Source: CALSMU01 sp965230225
GTDB taxonomy: Bacteria > Bacteroidota > Bacteroidia > Flavobacteriales_D > Parvicellaceae
Length of the DNA: 64,000 nucleotides
Assembly: GCA_965230225.1 (NCBI GenBank)
Contig: CBDDKM010000006.1
Span: forward strand, 372,001-436,000
Direction of reading: 5' to 3'
This document shows, one piece after another, positions 54,282 to 61,886 of this stretch. Below the pieces are notes generated by a model that did no database searches, was not told the origin of the DNA, and worked only from the letters and a program-made list of their open reading frames with translations. Within the stretch, counting starts at the first letter, position 1; the number at the start of each line of letters is the position of its first letter. The position numbers and the translations under genes are program-made.

Positions 54282-55205
54282 ATGGGACTACAAGTAAAAC
54301 AAGGGGAAACTAAAACATTTGAATTTTCAAATGTGTCTATTTCGGGAATCAGTTTAGATTCATTTATTCAGCATACAACAGCTAATACAGCTTTTGTTGC
54401 GGGTGATGGTTTCGACTATAATAACATTGATGTGAACATTCAGCTTCACAGAAATGGAAGAAAGCATGAAATTTTTCATGATAACGTATTACCAGCGTTA
54501 TTGGCTTCTAACTTTCATAAATCAACTTTCCAGTATTTGTATAACAAATCTGGTAATCCGGTTGGAACGGTTACATTGGCTGCGGCGTCAGGTGTTGACG
54601 AAACTGCAATTGTACCTGCAAAACTTGATTTTGGAGGTGTTGTAAACCTTAAAGGAAGTGATAAGATCACTGTAGAGGTAAGAGTTGGAGATAGTGTTTT
54701 AACAAATGCTGATTCATCTACATCTTACATCACAATTGATTATATCCCTGGTGTAGGTTTAGAGTGGGAGACTCCGGTAATTAAAGTTGTGACTGTTGAC
54801 GATAGTCAAAAGAAACAAACGCATTCATTTGGAATGAATGTAACCGAGTTGACATTTATCAATCTTGATAAAACTTCCAACTTGGTAGCTGATCAGGTTA
54901 TTGACAACATCGATTTGGATTCTGACCGCTTAAGTTTAGACTTAACGGATAAAGAATTGCACGCGATTCGTGATACAGAGTTCCAAGCGAAAGGAGTTGG
55001 CCAGGAAAGGTGTCAGTGTTTTTCACTCTTAAGAGGTGAGGTTGACGAATGTCAAATCGTTGTAGACTATGATACAGCCAACCTAAACGGATCAAAGAAT
55101 TTCTGGGTAGCTAGAAGCTTTGTTCATGATCCTATCGCGATAAAGCGTTCTGAGAAATCCTATGCAAAGCATAGCAGATACGCTAGAAGAAAAGCGGGAA
55201 TGTAA
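54282..55205 (+). CDS. putative major capsid protein
   Basis: 307 residues, almost wholly short beta strands (KTFEFSNVSISGISLDSFIQ, IDVNIQLHRNGRKHEIFHD, SDKITVEVRVGDSVL, ECQIVVDYDTANLNG) with a basic C terminus. Length and strand pattern fit the double-jelly-roll capsid proteins of tailless membrane-containing phages such as PM2 and FLiP. It has the strongest ribosome-binding site in the region (AGGAGG, 54271-54276) and is followed at once by a strong terminator, both expected for the most abundant virion protein. The assignment is by context and strand pattern, not a sequence match. Confidence 0.55.
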   Translation: MGLQVKQGETKTFEFSNVSISGISLDSFIQHTTANTAFVAGDGFDYNNIDVNIQLHRNGRKHEIFHDNVLPALLASNFHKSTFQYLYNKSGNPVGTVTLAAASGVDETAIVPAKLDFGGVVNLKGSDKITVEVRVGDSVLTNADSSTSYITIDYIPGVGLEWETPVIKVVTVDDSQKKQTHSFGMNVTELTFINLDKTSNLVADQVIDNIDLDSDRLSLDLTDKELHAIRDTEFQAKGVGQERCQCFSLLRGEVDECQIVVDYDTANLNGSKNFWVARSFVHDPIAIKRSEKSYAKHSRYARRKAGM

Positions 55206-55233
55206 GCAAATTCTCATACAGCCATAAGAATAG

Positions 55234-55269
55234 AAAAAGGGTAAGGTATGAATTGCCTTACCCTTTTTT
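55234..55269 (+). terminator. strong terminator after the capsid gene
   Basis: GGGTAAGG, an 8-nt loop, CCTTACCC then TTTTTT, with a matching run of A before the stem. It probably limits transcription of the membrane-protein genes relative to the capsid gene. Confidence 0.85.
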
Positions 55270-55290
55270 GATAACTAAGAATTTAAGAAA

Positions 55291-55683
55291 GTGAGTTTTT
55301 TCGAAAAAATATTTGGAACCAAAGAGGAGCGCAACGAAATGAAGCGTTACCGTATTGATAGACGAAATGACCGTAAGATGGGTCGTTGGGGATTTCGTAC
55401 GGATCGTAGTTATTTCCGTTCTCAATCCAATATTGAAGCTTACAGGGCAGGTATTGATCCGAGAGCTTCAATGTGGGGTGGATTATCTTCAATTACGGGT
55501 TCTTTAAGTAGTGCGGCTTTAGGTATGTATGGAATGCATGTTGCACCGGATAGTGCGGCAGATATAGCAAAGAGTATTAACCCAAATGCCACCAATCAAA
55601 GACCATTTAGCGGTGATAACAGTATGATAGTTCTTTTAGTTCTTGGTTTATTGTTCTTGTTTGGAGGAAAGAAAAGGAGATAG
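55291..55683 (+). CDS. tail-anchored phage membrane protein 1
   Basis: 130 residues from GTG 55291. The N-terminal 45 residues are very rich in Arg (RYRIDRRNDRKMGRWGFRTD), the middle is Ser/Gly/Ala-rich, and a single C-terminal membrane helix (MIVLLVLGLLFLFGG) is followed by KKRR. Such a protein could link nucleic acid and an internal viral membrane. The same layout recurs in the next two genes. Confidence 0.6.
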   Translation: MSFFEKIFGTKEERNEMKRYRIDRRNDRKMGRWGFRTDRSYFRSQSNIEAYRAGIDPRASMWGGLSSITGSLSSAALGMYGMHVAPDSAADIAKSINPNATNQRPFSGDNSMIVLLVLGLLFLFGGKKRR

Positions 55684-55685
55684 TT

Positions 55686-56021
55686 ATGCCGGGGAATTGG
55701 TTAAATCCAAAACCGCCTAATAATGGTGGTAGCACAGGAAATGTTTTTCATGACATGGGGGATAGGTTTAAAGATAAGGCTAAAAACCTTGGAAAGATCA
55801 AGGTAAAAGCGAGATCACTTATTTCTAATCGTGTGAAGGGTATTTCCAATGGTACTTATTTACCAACAAGGGTTAGCGGAATTGAAAGTTATGGATTAGA
55901 GCAGACTAAAGGTGACTATGCTTCAGAAGGTAATCAAGGATCAGGAATGATGATTTGGATATTAATTGGAGGTGTCATTTTATTCTTACTTAATCCATTT
56001 AAAAGAAGAAACAGGAGGTAG
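55686..56021 (+). CDS. tail-anchored phage membrane protein 2
   Basis: 111 residues: a basic soluble N-terminal region (RFKDKAKNLGKIKVKARSLI), a Gly-rich linker, and a C-terminal helix MMIWILIGGVILFLL followed by NPFKRRNRR. AAAAGGAGAT precedes the start. It overlaps in layout with the genes on both sides and is probably a minor virion membrane protein. Confidence 0.6.
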   Translation: MPGNWLNPKPPNNGGSTGNVFHDMGDRFKDKAKNLGKIKVKARSLISNRVKGISNGTYLPTRVSGIESYGLEQTKGDYASEGNQGSGMMIWILIGGVILFLLNPFKRRNRR

Positions 56022-56023
56022 TT

Positions 56024-56323
56024 ATGAATCCATGGGGTAATTCTACAGCAGATTTTATAAAGGAGAGCTTAAACGAAGGTTATGGGGCTGAAAACTTGAA
56101 TATCAAGGATAGAGGTAACAAGGCCGGAAATGTTAAGAAGAATTTGGAGGATACAACAGGCACTATTTCTGGGTTTTTCAACTCTGTTTCGAATAGTATC
56201 AACAGTGTATTGAACAATTGGAAACAAACACCTGCTGTAAAGACAGATAGTAATTTTTCACTTGATCCAATGACGATAGTATTAATACTTGGTGGTCTTT
56301 GGTTCATATTTAGACGAAAGTAA
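56024..56323 (+). CDS. tail-anchored phage membrane protein 3
   Basis: 99 residues: Asn/Ser-rich N-terminal region, an amphipathic segment (GFFNSVSNSINSVLNNW) and a C-terminal helix MTIVLILGGLWFIF ending RRK. It has a strong AGGAGG site before the start. It is the third protein of the same design in a row. Confidence 0.6.
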   Translation: MNPWGNSTADFIKESLNEGYGAENLNIKDRGNKAGNVKKNLEDTTGTISGFFNSVSNSINSVLNNWKQTPAVKTDSNFSLDPMTIVLILGGLWFIFRRK

Positions 56324-56415
56324 TGTTTCATATATGGGGAGCCATGGGACAATGGCAAATAGTGACTGTAGTTACTAGAAATGTAAAGGAATTTGGTAAA
56401 AGTAAATTTAAGTAG
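56323..56415 (+). CDS. very small ORF (30 aa) with stop-start overlap
   Basis: The ATG overlaps the preceding stop as TAATG, and the frame fills the gap to the next gene. The product starts MFHIWGAMGQWQIVTVV and ends basic (GKSKFK). Overlap makes it plausible as a translated small protein. No function is visible. Confidence 0.4.
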   Translation: MFHIWGAMGQWQIVTVVTRNVKEFGKSKFK

Positions 56416-56420
56416 CTGTT

Positions 56421-56684
56421 ATGGATATTATAGAATTTTTATTTCAACTGGTAACCAAGTTTGTACACTTGGACGAAGAGAATTTGGCAAGAATGAAAAG
56501 AGATGCCAACAAATGGAAAGGGCAACTTGTTCCAGAATCGGAAAACAAAATTGAAGCCTTTTATGCTAAGTACATGCGTACTTGGTGGGCTCAATTAGCA
56601 TTAGCGGTTCTATTCCTTCCTGCTTGTAAGTGGGTAATGGAGTGGATGCAACCAGACACTGACAGAACAGAAGAAATTGATTAG
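56421..56684 (+). CDS. phage membrane protein
   Basis: 87 residues: N-terminal amphipathic part, charged middle (NLARMKRDANKWKGQL), membrane helix TWWAQLALAVLFLPACKWVM and an acidic end. It probably resides in the viral or host inner membrane. Confidence 0.5.
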   Translation: MDIIEFLFQLVTKFVHLDEENLARMKRDANKWKGQLVPESENKIEAFYAKYMRTWWAQLALAVLFLPACKWVMEWMQPDTDRTEEID

Positions 56685-56701
56685 TAATAAATAATAAAGC
56701 C

Positions 56702-56935
56702 ATGTTAGACGGATTATTTGGAAGCGCAAAGAAAAAGAAAAGAAAGCGTAAGATTAAGTATCTAGTAAAAAGAAAGGTAAGAGGAAGTAGACCAATTGTG
56801 ATTTCGAAGCACTACACTAAAAAAGGAGCTGATTCGGCTTGTAAAAGTGCAATAGGTAACTGTTATGTAGTTAAGATTGCTACAAGAGGGTCTTATTCAA
56901 GAAAAAGGAGAAGCTACGGTCGTAGAAAGTGGTAA
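56702..56935 (+). CDS. highly basic protein, possible genome-binding protein
   Basis: 77 residues with about one third Lys/Arg: KKKKRKRKIKYLVKRKVRGS and SRKRRSYGRRKW at the ends flank a small hydrophobic core. Such proteins neutralise or condense the packaged genome in small phages; the role here is inferred from composition only. Confidence 0.5.
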   Translation: MLDGLFGSAKKKKRKRKIKYLVKRKVRGSRPIVISKHYTKKGADSACKSAIGNCYVVKIATRGSYSRKRRSYGRRKW

Positions 56936-56963
56936 GTCCAGGATACTTTTTAGATTTTAATTG

Positions 56964-57599
56964 ATGGCAAGAAAAGTTACAGCAGACGGGGTGTTATCGT
57001 GGGCCGTTAAGAATTGGAAATGGATTCTTATCGGCCTTGGTTGCTTGTTGGTGATTCCAATTATAGTTAACTTAATGAGGAAGGCAAACGGGTTGTTTTC
57101 AAATGCCAATTCCTCAACGGGGGCGCAACAGGATACTGAAAATCAAATTCAGGATAATGTAGACGGTATTTCATATAATACCAATAATATGACATTATCT
57201 GAAGAGGAAGCAGGTGCAAGAGCTTCTGCCATATATTCTGAATTTAACAGGTTTATGGGGACTAGGAGCGATAGAATATTAGCTCAATTCTTGGATGATC
57301 CAAGTTTAGCAAATGCATCAAATTTTGAATTGATTGTTAACGCTACCAGTTCGGCAGGTGGGTCAATTTCTAATCTTACAAGGGACGATTTAAAAGCGAT
57401 TGTGAAAAAGTTCGGTGTGAGGTCTTATTCATACTCAAATGGTGGTGAACCTTCTGTTTTGGATGATTGGCTTTTAGGTCCAGTGTTTGGAGTTGAAAAA
57501 CTTGATTTGAATGGTTGGGTAAATCAGGAGGTGGATGATACTTGGCGAGAGCATATTGTTCAATTATTTGTAAGCAAAAACTTTAGTTATATATCATGA
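56964..57599 (+). CDS. phage membrane-anchored structural protein
   Basis: 211 residues from ATG 56964. An N-terminal membrane helix (WKWILIGLGCLLVIPIIVNL) is followed by a Gln/Asn/Ser-rich ectodomain of about 170 residues with no known motif. It overlaps the next gene by 4 bp (ATGA). It could be a vertex or membrane-spanning virion protein. Confidence 0.5.
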   Translation: MARKVTADGVLSWAVKNWKWILIGLGCLLVIPIIVNLMRKANGLFSNANSSTGAQQDTENQIQDNVDGISYNTNNMTLSEEEAGARASAIYSEFNRFMGTRSDRILAQFLDDPSLANASNFELIVNATSSAGGSISNLTRDDLKAIVKKFGVRSYSYSNGGEPSVLDDWLLGPVFGVEKLDLNGWVNQEVDDTWREHIVQLFVSKNFSYIS

Positions 57600-58090
57600 T
57601 AAACTTATACGATACAGTACATAAAGCATTACAGGGGGGTATTAACGAGCAAAAGGAAATTTGTACTCGAATTGGTTTATTAATGGGTAGAACACTAGCC
57701 TGGAACCAATTAACCGTTAAACCATTTGATGGGGTAACTACGGATGATAACACAGATAATAATGTGGTTGAATGGTTAGAAGCGGGGATTGCGGCAAGTA
57801 ATACGAAAGTTCAATTTCTGGTAGGTACTTTAAGTGGTTCCGTTTACTGTGGTGATGGTTCATCTAATTATCATGAGGTTAAACTAAAAACTTGGAACCA
57901 ATCCGACGGAGCTTATAGTTTAACTACTCTTATATCAGGTCAGGGTTCAACGATGAATGCCTTACCGTACTCATTTAACAACGTTTTGTTTAGTTACTGG
58001 GAGGTATTAAAGCAAGGGGCAAATCCTTACAATTCTAGTACTTGTGCAACCTTTACAGGTTATAAGATTCTGGTGAACAATGGAAAATAA
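57596..58090 (+). CDS. phage structural protein of unknown role
   Basis: 164 residues, soluble, with a helical N terminus (DTVHKALQGGINEQKEICTR) and a Gly/Ser/Tyr-rich beta C-terminal part (VQFLVGTLSGSVYCGDGSSN). ATGA overlap with the previous gene. A penton or spike-base protein is possible, without motif support. Confidence 0.45.
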   Translation: MINLYDTVHKALQGGINEQKEICTRIGLLMGRTLAWNQLTVKPFDGVTTDDNTDNNVVEWLEAGIAASNTKVQFLVGTLSGSVYCGDGSSNYHEVKLKTWNQSDGAYSLTTLISGQGSTMNALPYSFNNVLFSYWEVLKQGANPYNSSTCATFTGYKILVNNGK

Positions 58091-58096
58091 TTTATT

Positions 58097-58435
58097 ATGG
58101 CTGAAAATGAGAATGGAGAAACGATTCCTGCTCCAGTAAAGACAAAAAGAGGTTTCAACATAATGAGCATAATGCCGTTTTTGGCAATTGTACTGGTTCC
58201 AATGCTGTTGTACTTTATTTATGAGTTATGCAGTTTAATTGCTCCCTTTACAATTTATTTGATTGGCTTTTTTCTGGTAGATCGGTTCTTAAAGCATATT
58301 GAGTTAAGGAAAGGTTATAAAAAACCAGTAGAAAAGAAGAAATCAAAATTTGAGGAAATAGTAAACTTTTCGGTCAATAATTGGGCAAATAAGAAACAAA
58401 ATGGGAATACTAAGGAAAATAACGGTTCGAAATGA
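58097..58435 (+). CDS. two-helix phage membrane protein
   Basis: 112 residues with adjacent membrane helices at about 22-65 (IMSIMPFLAIVLVPMLLYFI, LIAPFTIYLIGFFLVDRFL) and a basic C-terminal tail. It overlaps the M23 peptidase gene by 35 bp. It may assist lysis or genome entry. Confidence 0.5.
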   Translation: MAENENGETIPAPVKTKRGFNIMSIMPFLAIVLVPMLLYFIYELCSLIAPFTIYLIGFFLVDRFLKHIELRKGYKKPVEKKKSKFEEIVNFSVNNWANKKQNGNTKENNGSK

Positions 58436-58859
58436 TAGTCAAGGCCATGGGTATTATGGGGCGCCAAGAGGCTCAAGAAAACACAATGGTGTTGACTTGG
58501 TGGTGGAGAAGGGCGATCAAGTTTTGGCCCCTGAAAATGGTGTTTTAAAAAGATCAGCTCAACCTTATTCTAGTGATCCGAAATACAAAGGCTTTGTATT
58601 GGTTGGTGATTCTGGTTTAGAGTGGAAGGTGTTTTATTGTATTCTTGAACCTAACATTATCGGAACAAGAGTTTCAAAAGGTCAACACATCGCAACGGCT
58701 CAGGCAATTAGCGAAAAGTATAATTCATCTATGATCGATCACATTCATGTGGAGATCAGAAAAGATGAAAAAAGAATCGATCCAACCGACACTATTATGT
58801 CAGGTGACGAAAAAAAAAAGTGTGGCAATTCCTCTTTTTGTCCTTTCTACTGTACCTAA
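58401..58859 (+). CDS. M23-family peptidase (lysin or entry enzyme)
   Basis: 152 residues with the lysostaphin-type zinc peptidase motifs: KHNGVDLVVEKGDQV (HxxxD) and SMIDHIHVEIRKDE (HxH), and the G-rich region VLAPENGVLKRSAQ. It lacks a signal peptide, so export would need a holin or virion placement. It cleaves cell-wall cross-links for lysis or entry. Confidence 0.8.
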   Translation: MGILRKITVRNDSQGHGYYGAPRGSRKHNGVDLVVEKGDQVLAPENGVLKRSAQPYSSDPKYKGFVLVGDSGLEWKVFYCILEPNIIGTRVSKGQHIATAQAISEKYNSSMIDHIHVEIRKDEKRIDPTDTIMSGDEKKKCGNSSFCPFYCT

Positions 58860-58869
58860 TTAGTAAGTA

Positions 58870-59610
58870 ATGATTGGCACTTCAAATAGCTTATTTTGGA
58901 TGAATCCACCTATACCAGTAGTGGTAGGGGTGGATAAATGGTATATACCTGTGGATAGAGGTGTCCTGGGTAATACTGCTATGTCAAAAGACGGTTCAGA
59001 TTATGTTTCAGAATTATTTGATGTTATTGGAGGCGGTACAGCGTTAGAGCAATCAACAGGGAGCGCACAACCTCAGTGGATTAGTGGTAATGGTTTAGCA
59101 CATGACGGTGTGGATGATTGTCTAGTTAGTGCTGATACTTATTTTGATTTTACAAGCTCTTTTACAGCTTGCGTGTGGGTTAAATTTGATGTTCTTAACG
59201 CTATTGAACCAATGTTTTCAAAATGGTTAGGGTCATCAAATCAAAGAGGTTTTTTAATGCAAAAAGATGCCTCAAATAAGGCGTCCTTTAGCATGTCTCA
59301 TAATGGACAATCACCTTATACCACGGTAACGTCATCAGCAAGTTTAACAACTGGCACATGGTATTTTTTATCATTTGTTTACGATTCGGTAGGTCAAGAA
59401 ATGAAAGTTAGTGTTGATGGTGGCGCATTTGATACCGTTTCACATACAACTGGTGTTCATGATTCAACGGAAGATTTTAAGCTTTGTTTTGCTCCAAGTG
59501 GCACATATTTGGACGGTAAAACAGGCAGTATTTATATAAAGAAGGCAGTAATGTCATTGAGCGATATAAATAAGCTCAAGGATTATGGTGTCTTAGGTAA
59601 TTTTAGTTAA
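58870..59610 (+). CDS. LamG/concanavalin-like putative receptor-binding spike
   Basis: 246 residues. From about 75 to 225 it follows the LamG/jelly-roll pattern: LAHDGVDDCLVSADTYFDF, FTACVWVKFDVLNAI, WYFLSFVYDSVGQEMKVSVD and TGSIYIKKAVMSLSDINKLK. The N-terminal 70 residues would attach to the virion. Carbohydrate-binding spikes are common in phages of Bacteroidota. It follows the peptidase by 10 bp. Confidence 0.65.
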   Translation: MIGTSNSLFWMNPPIPVVVGVDKWYIPVDRGVLGNTAMSKDGSDYVSELFDVIGGGTALEQSTGSAQPQWISGNGLAHDGVDDCLVSADTYFDFTSSFTACVWVKFDVLNAIEPMFSKWLGSSNQRGFLMQKDASNKASFSMSHNGQSPYTTVTSSASLTTGTWYFLSFVYDSVGQEMKVSVDGGAFDTVSHTTGVHDSTEDFKLCFAPSGTYLDGKTGSIYIKKAVMSLSDINKLKDYGVLGNFS

Positions 59611-59614
59611 GGTT

Positions 59615-59866
59615 ATGAGTCAAAAGAAAGTATTAGCGGTAGTTGGGTCGCTTGATTATGTGAATCAAAAGAATGAATTGTTCCACAACTATTTAAAGGA
59701 TAATGATAAGACTTACAAAGCTGATAGGTGGAGTAATGTTTTTACAGTTGGATCGAAGTACGGTATTTATTACGATGAGCGTATGAAGGATTGCTATGGT
59801 TTAAAGACTTATGTGCCTGCTGATCTTACGGAATTTTTCAAAGGTACAAGAAGCTTCGAACCGTGA
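59615..59866 (+). CDS. hypothetical phage protein
   Basis: 83 residues, soluble, charged, aromatic-rich (KADRWSNVFTVGSKYGIYYD). Its stop overlaps the next start as GTGA. No motif was recognised. Confidence 0.5.
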   Translation: MSQKKVLAVVGSLDYVNQKNELFHNYLKDNDKTYKADRWSNVFTVGSKYGIYYDERMKDCYGLKTYVPADLTEFFKGTRSFEP

Positions 59867-60072
59867 AAGTAGTAAAAGACGATATGGAGAATTTAACGCA
59901 TGAGGAAATGGTTAAAGACATTCATCAAGCGTTAGTAGGGGATAAGTACCGTAAAGGTCTTATTCATGATGTAGAACGCCTTAAAAACGAGTCAAGAGTA
60001 CATAAGGTGTTTATATCTGTTGGAACCTTCTTATCGATAGTATTAGGATATTTTTTCTCACATAATAATTAA
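59863..60072 (+). CDS. holin-like small membrane protein
   Basis: 69 residues from GTG 59863 (ATG 59884 is an alternative). The N-terminal part is charged/amphipathic, and one C-terminal helix (VFISVGTFLSIVLGYFF) is followed by SHNN. The reverse-anchored form resembles small holin-type or spanin-type lysis proteins. Confidence 0.45.
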   Translation: MKVVKDDMENLTHEEMVKDIHQALVGDKYRKGLIHDVERLKNESRVHKVFISVGTFLSIVLGYFFSHNN

Positions 60073-60076
60073 GGGT

Positions 60077-60313
60077 ATGTTAAATTGGATAGTAGAACAC
60101 TACACGGACATTTTAATAGTTTTAGGGGCATTAGAATTGCTTTTAAGACTTATTCCTACAATGAAGAATATTTCAATTGTAGATGGACTTAAATCAATTC
60201 TGGATAGCATTATCCCGAATATTTCGAAAGAACATTCGGATGGTGCAAAAAGAGAATTGAAAGAACGGGCAATAGATTTGTTCAATAGGAAGATCAAGAA
60301 AAAGAGACATTAA
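60077..60313 (+). CDS. holin-like small membrane protein 2
   Basis: 78 residues: an N-terminal membrane helix (YTDILIVLGALELLLRLI), an amphipathic middle and a strongly basic end (FNRKIKKKRH). It is the last gene of the rightward transcript and ends at a terminator. Confidence 0.45.
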   Translation: MLNWIVEHYTDILIVLGALELLLRLIPTMKNISIVDGLKSILDSIIPNISKEHSDGAKRELKERAIDLFNRKIKKKRH

Positions 60314-60319
60314 AGAAAA

Positions 60320-60350
60320 AGCCCAGGTTAGATTTACCTGGGCTTTTTTT
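60320..60350. terminator. bidirectional terminator at the end of both phage transcripts
   Basis: AGCCCAGGT, a 6-nt loop, ACCTGGGCT, flanked by A-run on the left and T-run on the right. It can stop the rightward structural transcript and the leftward accessory operon whose last stop lies at 60349. Confidence 0.85.
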
Positions 60351-60447
60351 ATTCTTTCCTTTTGTAGAATCCTATTATAATGGCAATGGTTACAAATGAA
60401 AGTGAGGTTAGTATATAGTAAATTATAAATAGTCTTGCATCAATCAT
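60349..60447 (-). CDS. very small membrane protein, 32 aa
   Basis: ATG at 60447, stop at 60349-60351. Reads MIDARLFIIYYILTSLSF, then VTIAIIIGFYKRKE: one membrane helix with a basic end. It overlaps the upstream gene by 8 bp. It could serve in lysis, superinfection exclusion or complex assembly. Confidence 0.5.
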   Translation of the reverse strand: MIDARLFIIYYILTSLSFVTIAIIIGFYKRKE

Positions 60448-60757
60448 ATTTCTTATTGTTAAATTCGTGATTTATTTCTGATTGAACCCGGTATTTTAAA
60501 TATCCAATATCATCAACATCACAAATATTTTTTCGAATATATTGGTACTCTAAATCCTCTATTAATTCTTCAAGTTCTTTAGGGAACTCTATGTTGTCAA
60601 TTTGACATTTAAATTTCATTCCATAAAGGGCACCAAGAACGGTAAAACAGTAGTTTTGATTTGAACTGAAGGTAATAGTTTTTCTATACCTTCTTTCTTT
60701 GACGATAGAAATAACTAAAGCGATAGCTATAACTACGATTATTGCTAAAAACTTCAT
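60440..60757 (-). CDS. small membrane-anchored protein
   Basis: 105 residues: an N-terminal helix (FLAIIVVIAIALVISIV) followed by RRYRKT and a soluble domain of about 80 residues. It overlaps the preceding gene as ATGA at 60754-60757. No known family. Confidence 0.5.
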   Translation of the reverse strand: MKFLAIIVVIAIALVISIVKERRYRKTITFSSNQNYCFTVLGALYGMKFKCQIDNIEFPKELEELIEDLEYQYIRKNICDVDDIGYLKYRVQSEINHEFNNKKYD

Positions 60758-60975
60758 ACCGGTATTGCGTAAGCTCTTTTTTCGTTGAACTTTCCTCCAA
60801 ATAATCTTTCCCTAACAAGAACAGGGTAATGGTAGGAGCTTCTTTCTTGTGCTTCGGCTACTGCATCATCATAATTGAATTTAATGATTGTACGGCTACT
60901 TAAAACGTTGTTTTTGATTGATTCGAATGTATCGAATTTTACAATTTCGATTGTCTTTTTAGTTAAGTCTTTCAT
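60754..60975 (-). CDS. small hypothetical protein
   Basis: 73 residues, soluble (EIVKFDTFESIKNNVLSSRT, RERLFGGKFNEKRAYAIPV). It overlaps the genes on both sides (17 bp and 4 bp). No motif was recognised. Confidence 0.5.
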   Translation of the reverse strand: MKDLTKKTIEIVKFDTFESIKNNVLSSRTIIKFNYDDAVAEAQERSSYHYPVLVRERLFGGKFNEKRAYAIPV

Positions 60976-61207
60976 TTTTTAATCTGTTAATTAGTTTTTT
61001 ATTTTGTTCTTTAATTGCCGTTAAAGCTTGTCTGTAAAAGCTTACTTTGTCGGCTTTTGTAATAGCGGATTGACAAGTATTAATAAGCTTGGCAATTGCT
61101 TTTGAGTCGGTTTTTTCGTTGAAGTAATCTTTAAGAAAGTCTATGTTGGATCTATAGTCGATCAGAATCTCTTCAGGAATTTTTATTATGATTTTATTTT
61201 TAGCCAT
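60959..61207 (-). CDS. small helical protein
   Basis: 82 residues from the ATG at 61207 (the frame extends to 61276 inside the upstream gene). Lysine-rich and helical (KADKVSFYRQALTAIKEQNK). It overlaps the upstream gene by 8 bp. Confidence 0.5.
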   Translation of the reverse strand: MAKNKIIIKIPEEILIDYRSNIDFLKDYFNEKTDSKAIAKLINTCQSAITKADKVSFYRQALTAIKEQNKKLINRLKNERLN

Positions 61208-61427
61208 TGTGAGCAGATTTAGAATTGTATTTATACCTCCAAACAAACCATTGTTTAGGGTCGTTACGGACTTCAAAATGAATGATTACAGCTTCGTCTA
61301 ATCGTTCAACATGTTGAACCAATAATTCATTGATTTTGTACATGATTCGAGCGTAGTTACTTCTATTAGTGAGTCCGGGGTCGATTTGTATATTTACTAT
61401 ACCTTTGTTTATATAGATAGTGTTCAT
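61200..61427 (-). CDS. small hypothetical protein
   Basis: 75 residues, strand-helix alternation (TIYINKGIVNIQIDPGL, LDEAVIIHFEVRNDP) and a basic Trp-containing end. It has no recognised family and belongs to the overlapping operon. Confidence 0.5.
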   Translation of the reverse strand: MNTIYINKGIVNIQIDPGLTNRSNYARIMYKINELLVQHVERLDEAVIIHFEVRNDPKQWFVWRYKYNSKSAHNG

Positions 61428-61498
61428 TATGCTAGAAATTTTAGGAATTTGATTAGAGTTTTTAATGCAGAAAAGGACAATCTTTTGATTTTTTGCAT
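61427..61498 (-). CDS. possible 23-aa cationic peptide ORF
   Basis: ATG at 61498; its stop overlaps the next start as TAATG. Amphipathic Lys/Leu/Phe pattern (MQKIKRLSFSALKTL...). Very short, so it could be chance, but the overlap and composition make it worth recording. Confidence 0.25.
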   Translation of the reverse strand: MQKIKRLSFSALKTLIKFLKFLA

Positions 61499-61550
61499 GG
61501 TGTGATTGATTCGGTATTTTCGTAGTACCCCTTTTTTTTACAATCTGATT

Positions 61551-61700
61551 TCATAGCGGCTCTATTTCTTTAATTGACATTAGGAAACCTAGGTTCATTC
61601 CGACAAAAGCAAACTCTCTCATTTCTGTAAAAAAGTATAGTAGAGTGGCTATGATGTTAAGCAGAATGAGGAGTGCTATGTGGGGAAGGTATTTTTTCAT
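61551..61700 (-). CDS. small membrane protein, 49 aa
   Basis: ATG at 61700 overlapping the previous stop as ATGA, stop at 61551-61553. Membrane helix HIALLILLNIIATLLYFF followed by TEMREF and a second hydrophobic stretch. No family was recognised. Confidence 0.5.
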   Translation of the reverse strand: MKKYLPHIALLILLNIIATLLYFFTEMREFAFVGMNLGFLMSIKEIEPL

Positions 61701-61876
61701 CGTTCAGTTTTTAGTGTTGTTAGGTATCCGTTAGCTGAATTTTGTTGTAGCAGGATAGAGCAATTGGTTGATAGATTTAGTTTAAGTTCTTCGTATAGCT
61801 TATGAGCTACTTTAGCGTTGTCATGGTCTATTCTGGTGACCATGTACTTTTTTTTCATTAGGATTATTCTATACAT
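61697..61876 (-). CDS. small basic protein
   Basis: 59 residues from the ATG at 61876 (the frame extends to 61930). Contains KKKYMVTRIDHDNAKVAHKL and a Gln/Asn-rich C terminus. It is 10 bp after the PP-loop gene. Confidence 0.45.
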   Translation of the reverse strand: MYRIILMKKKYMVTRIDHDNAKVAHKLYEELKLNLSTNCSILLQQNSANGYLTTLKTER

Positions 61877-61886
61877 AATGTTTGTT

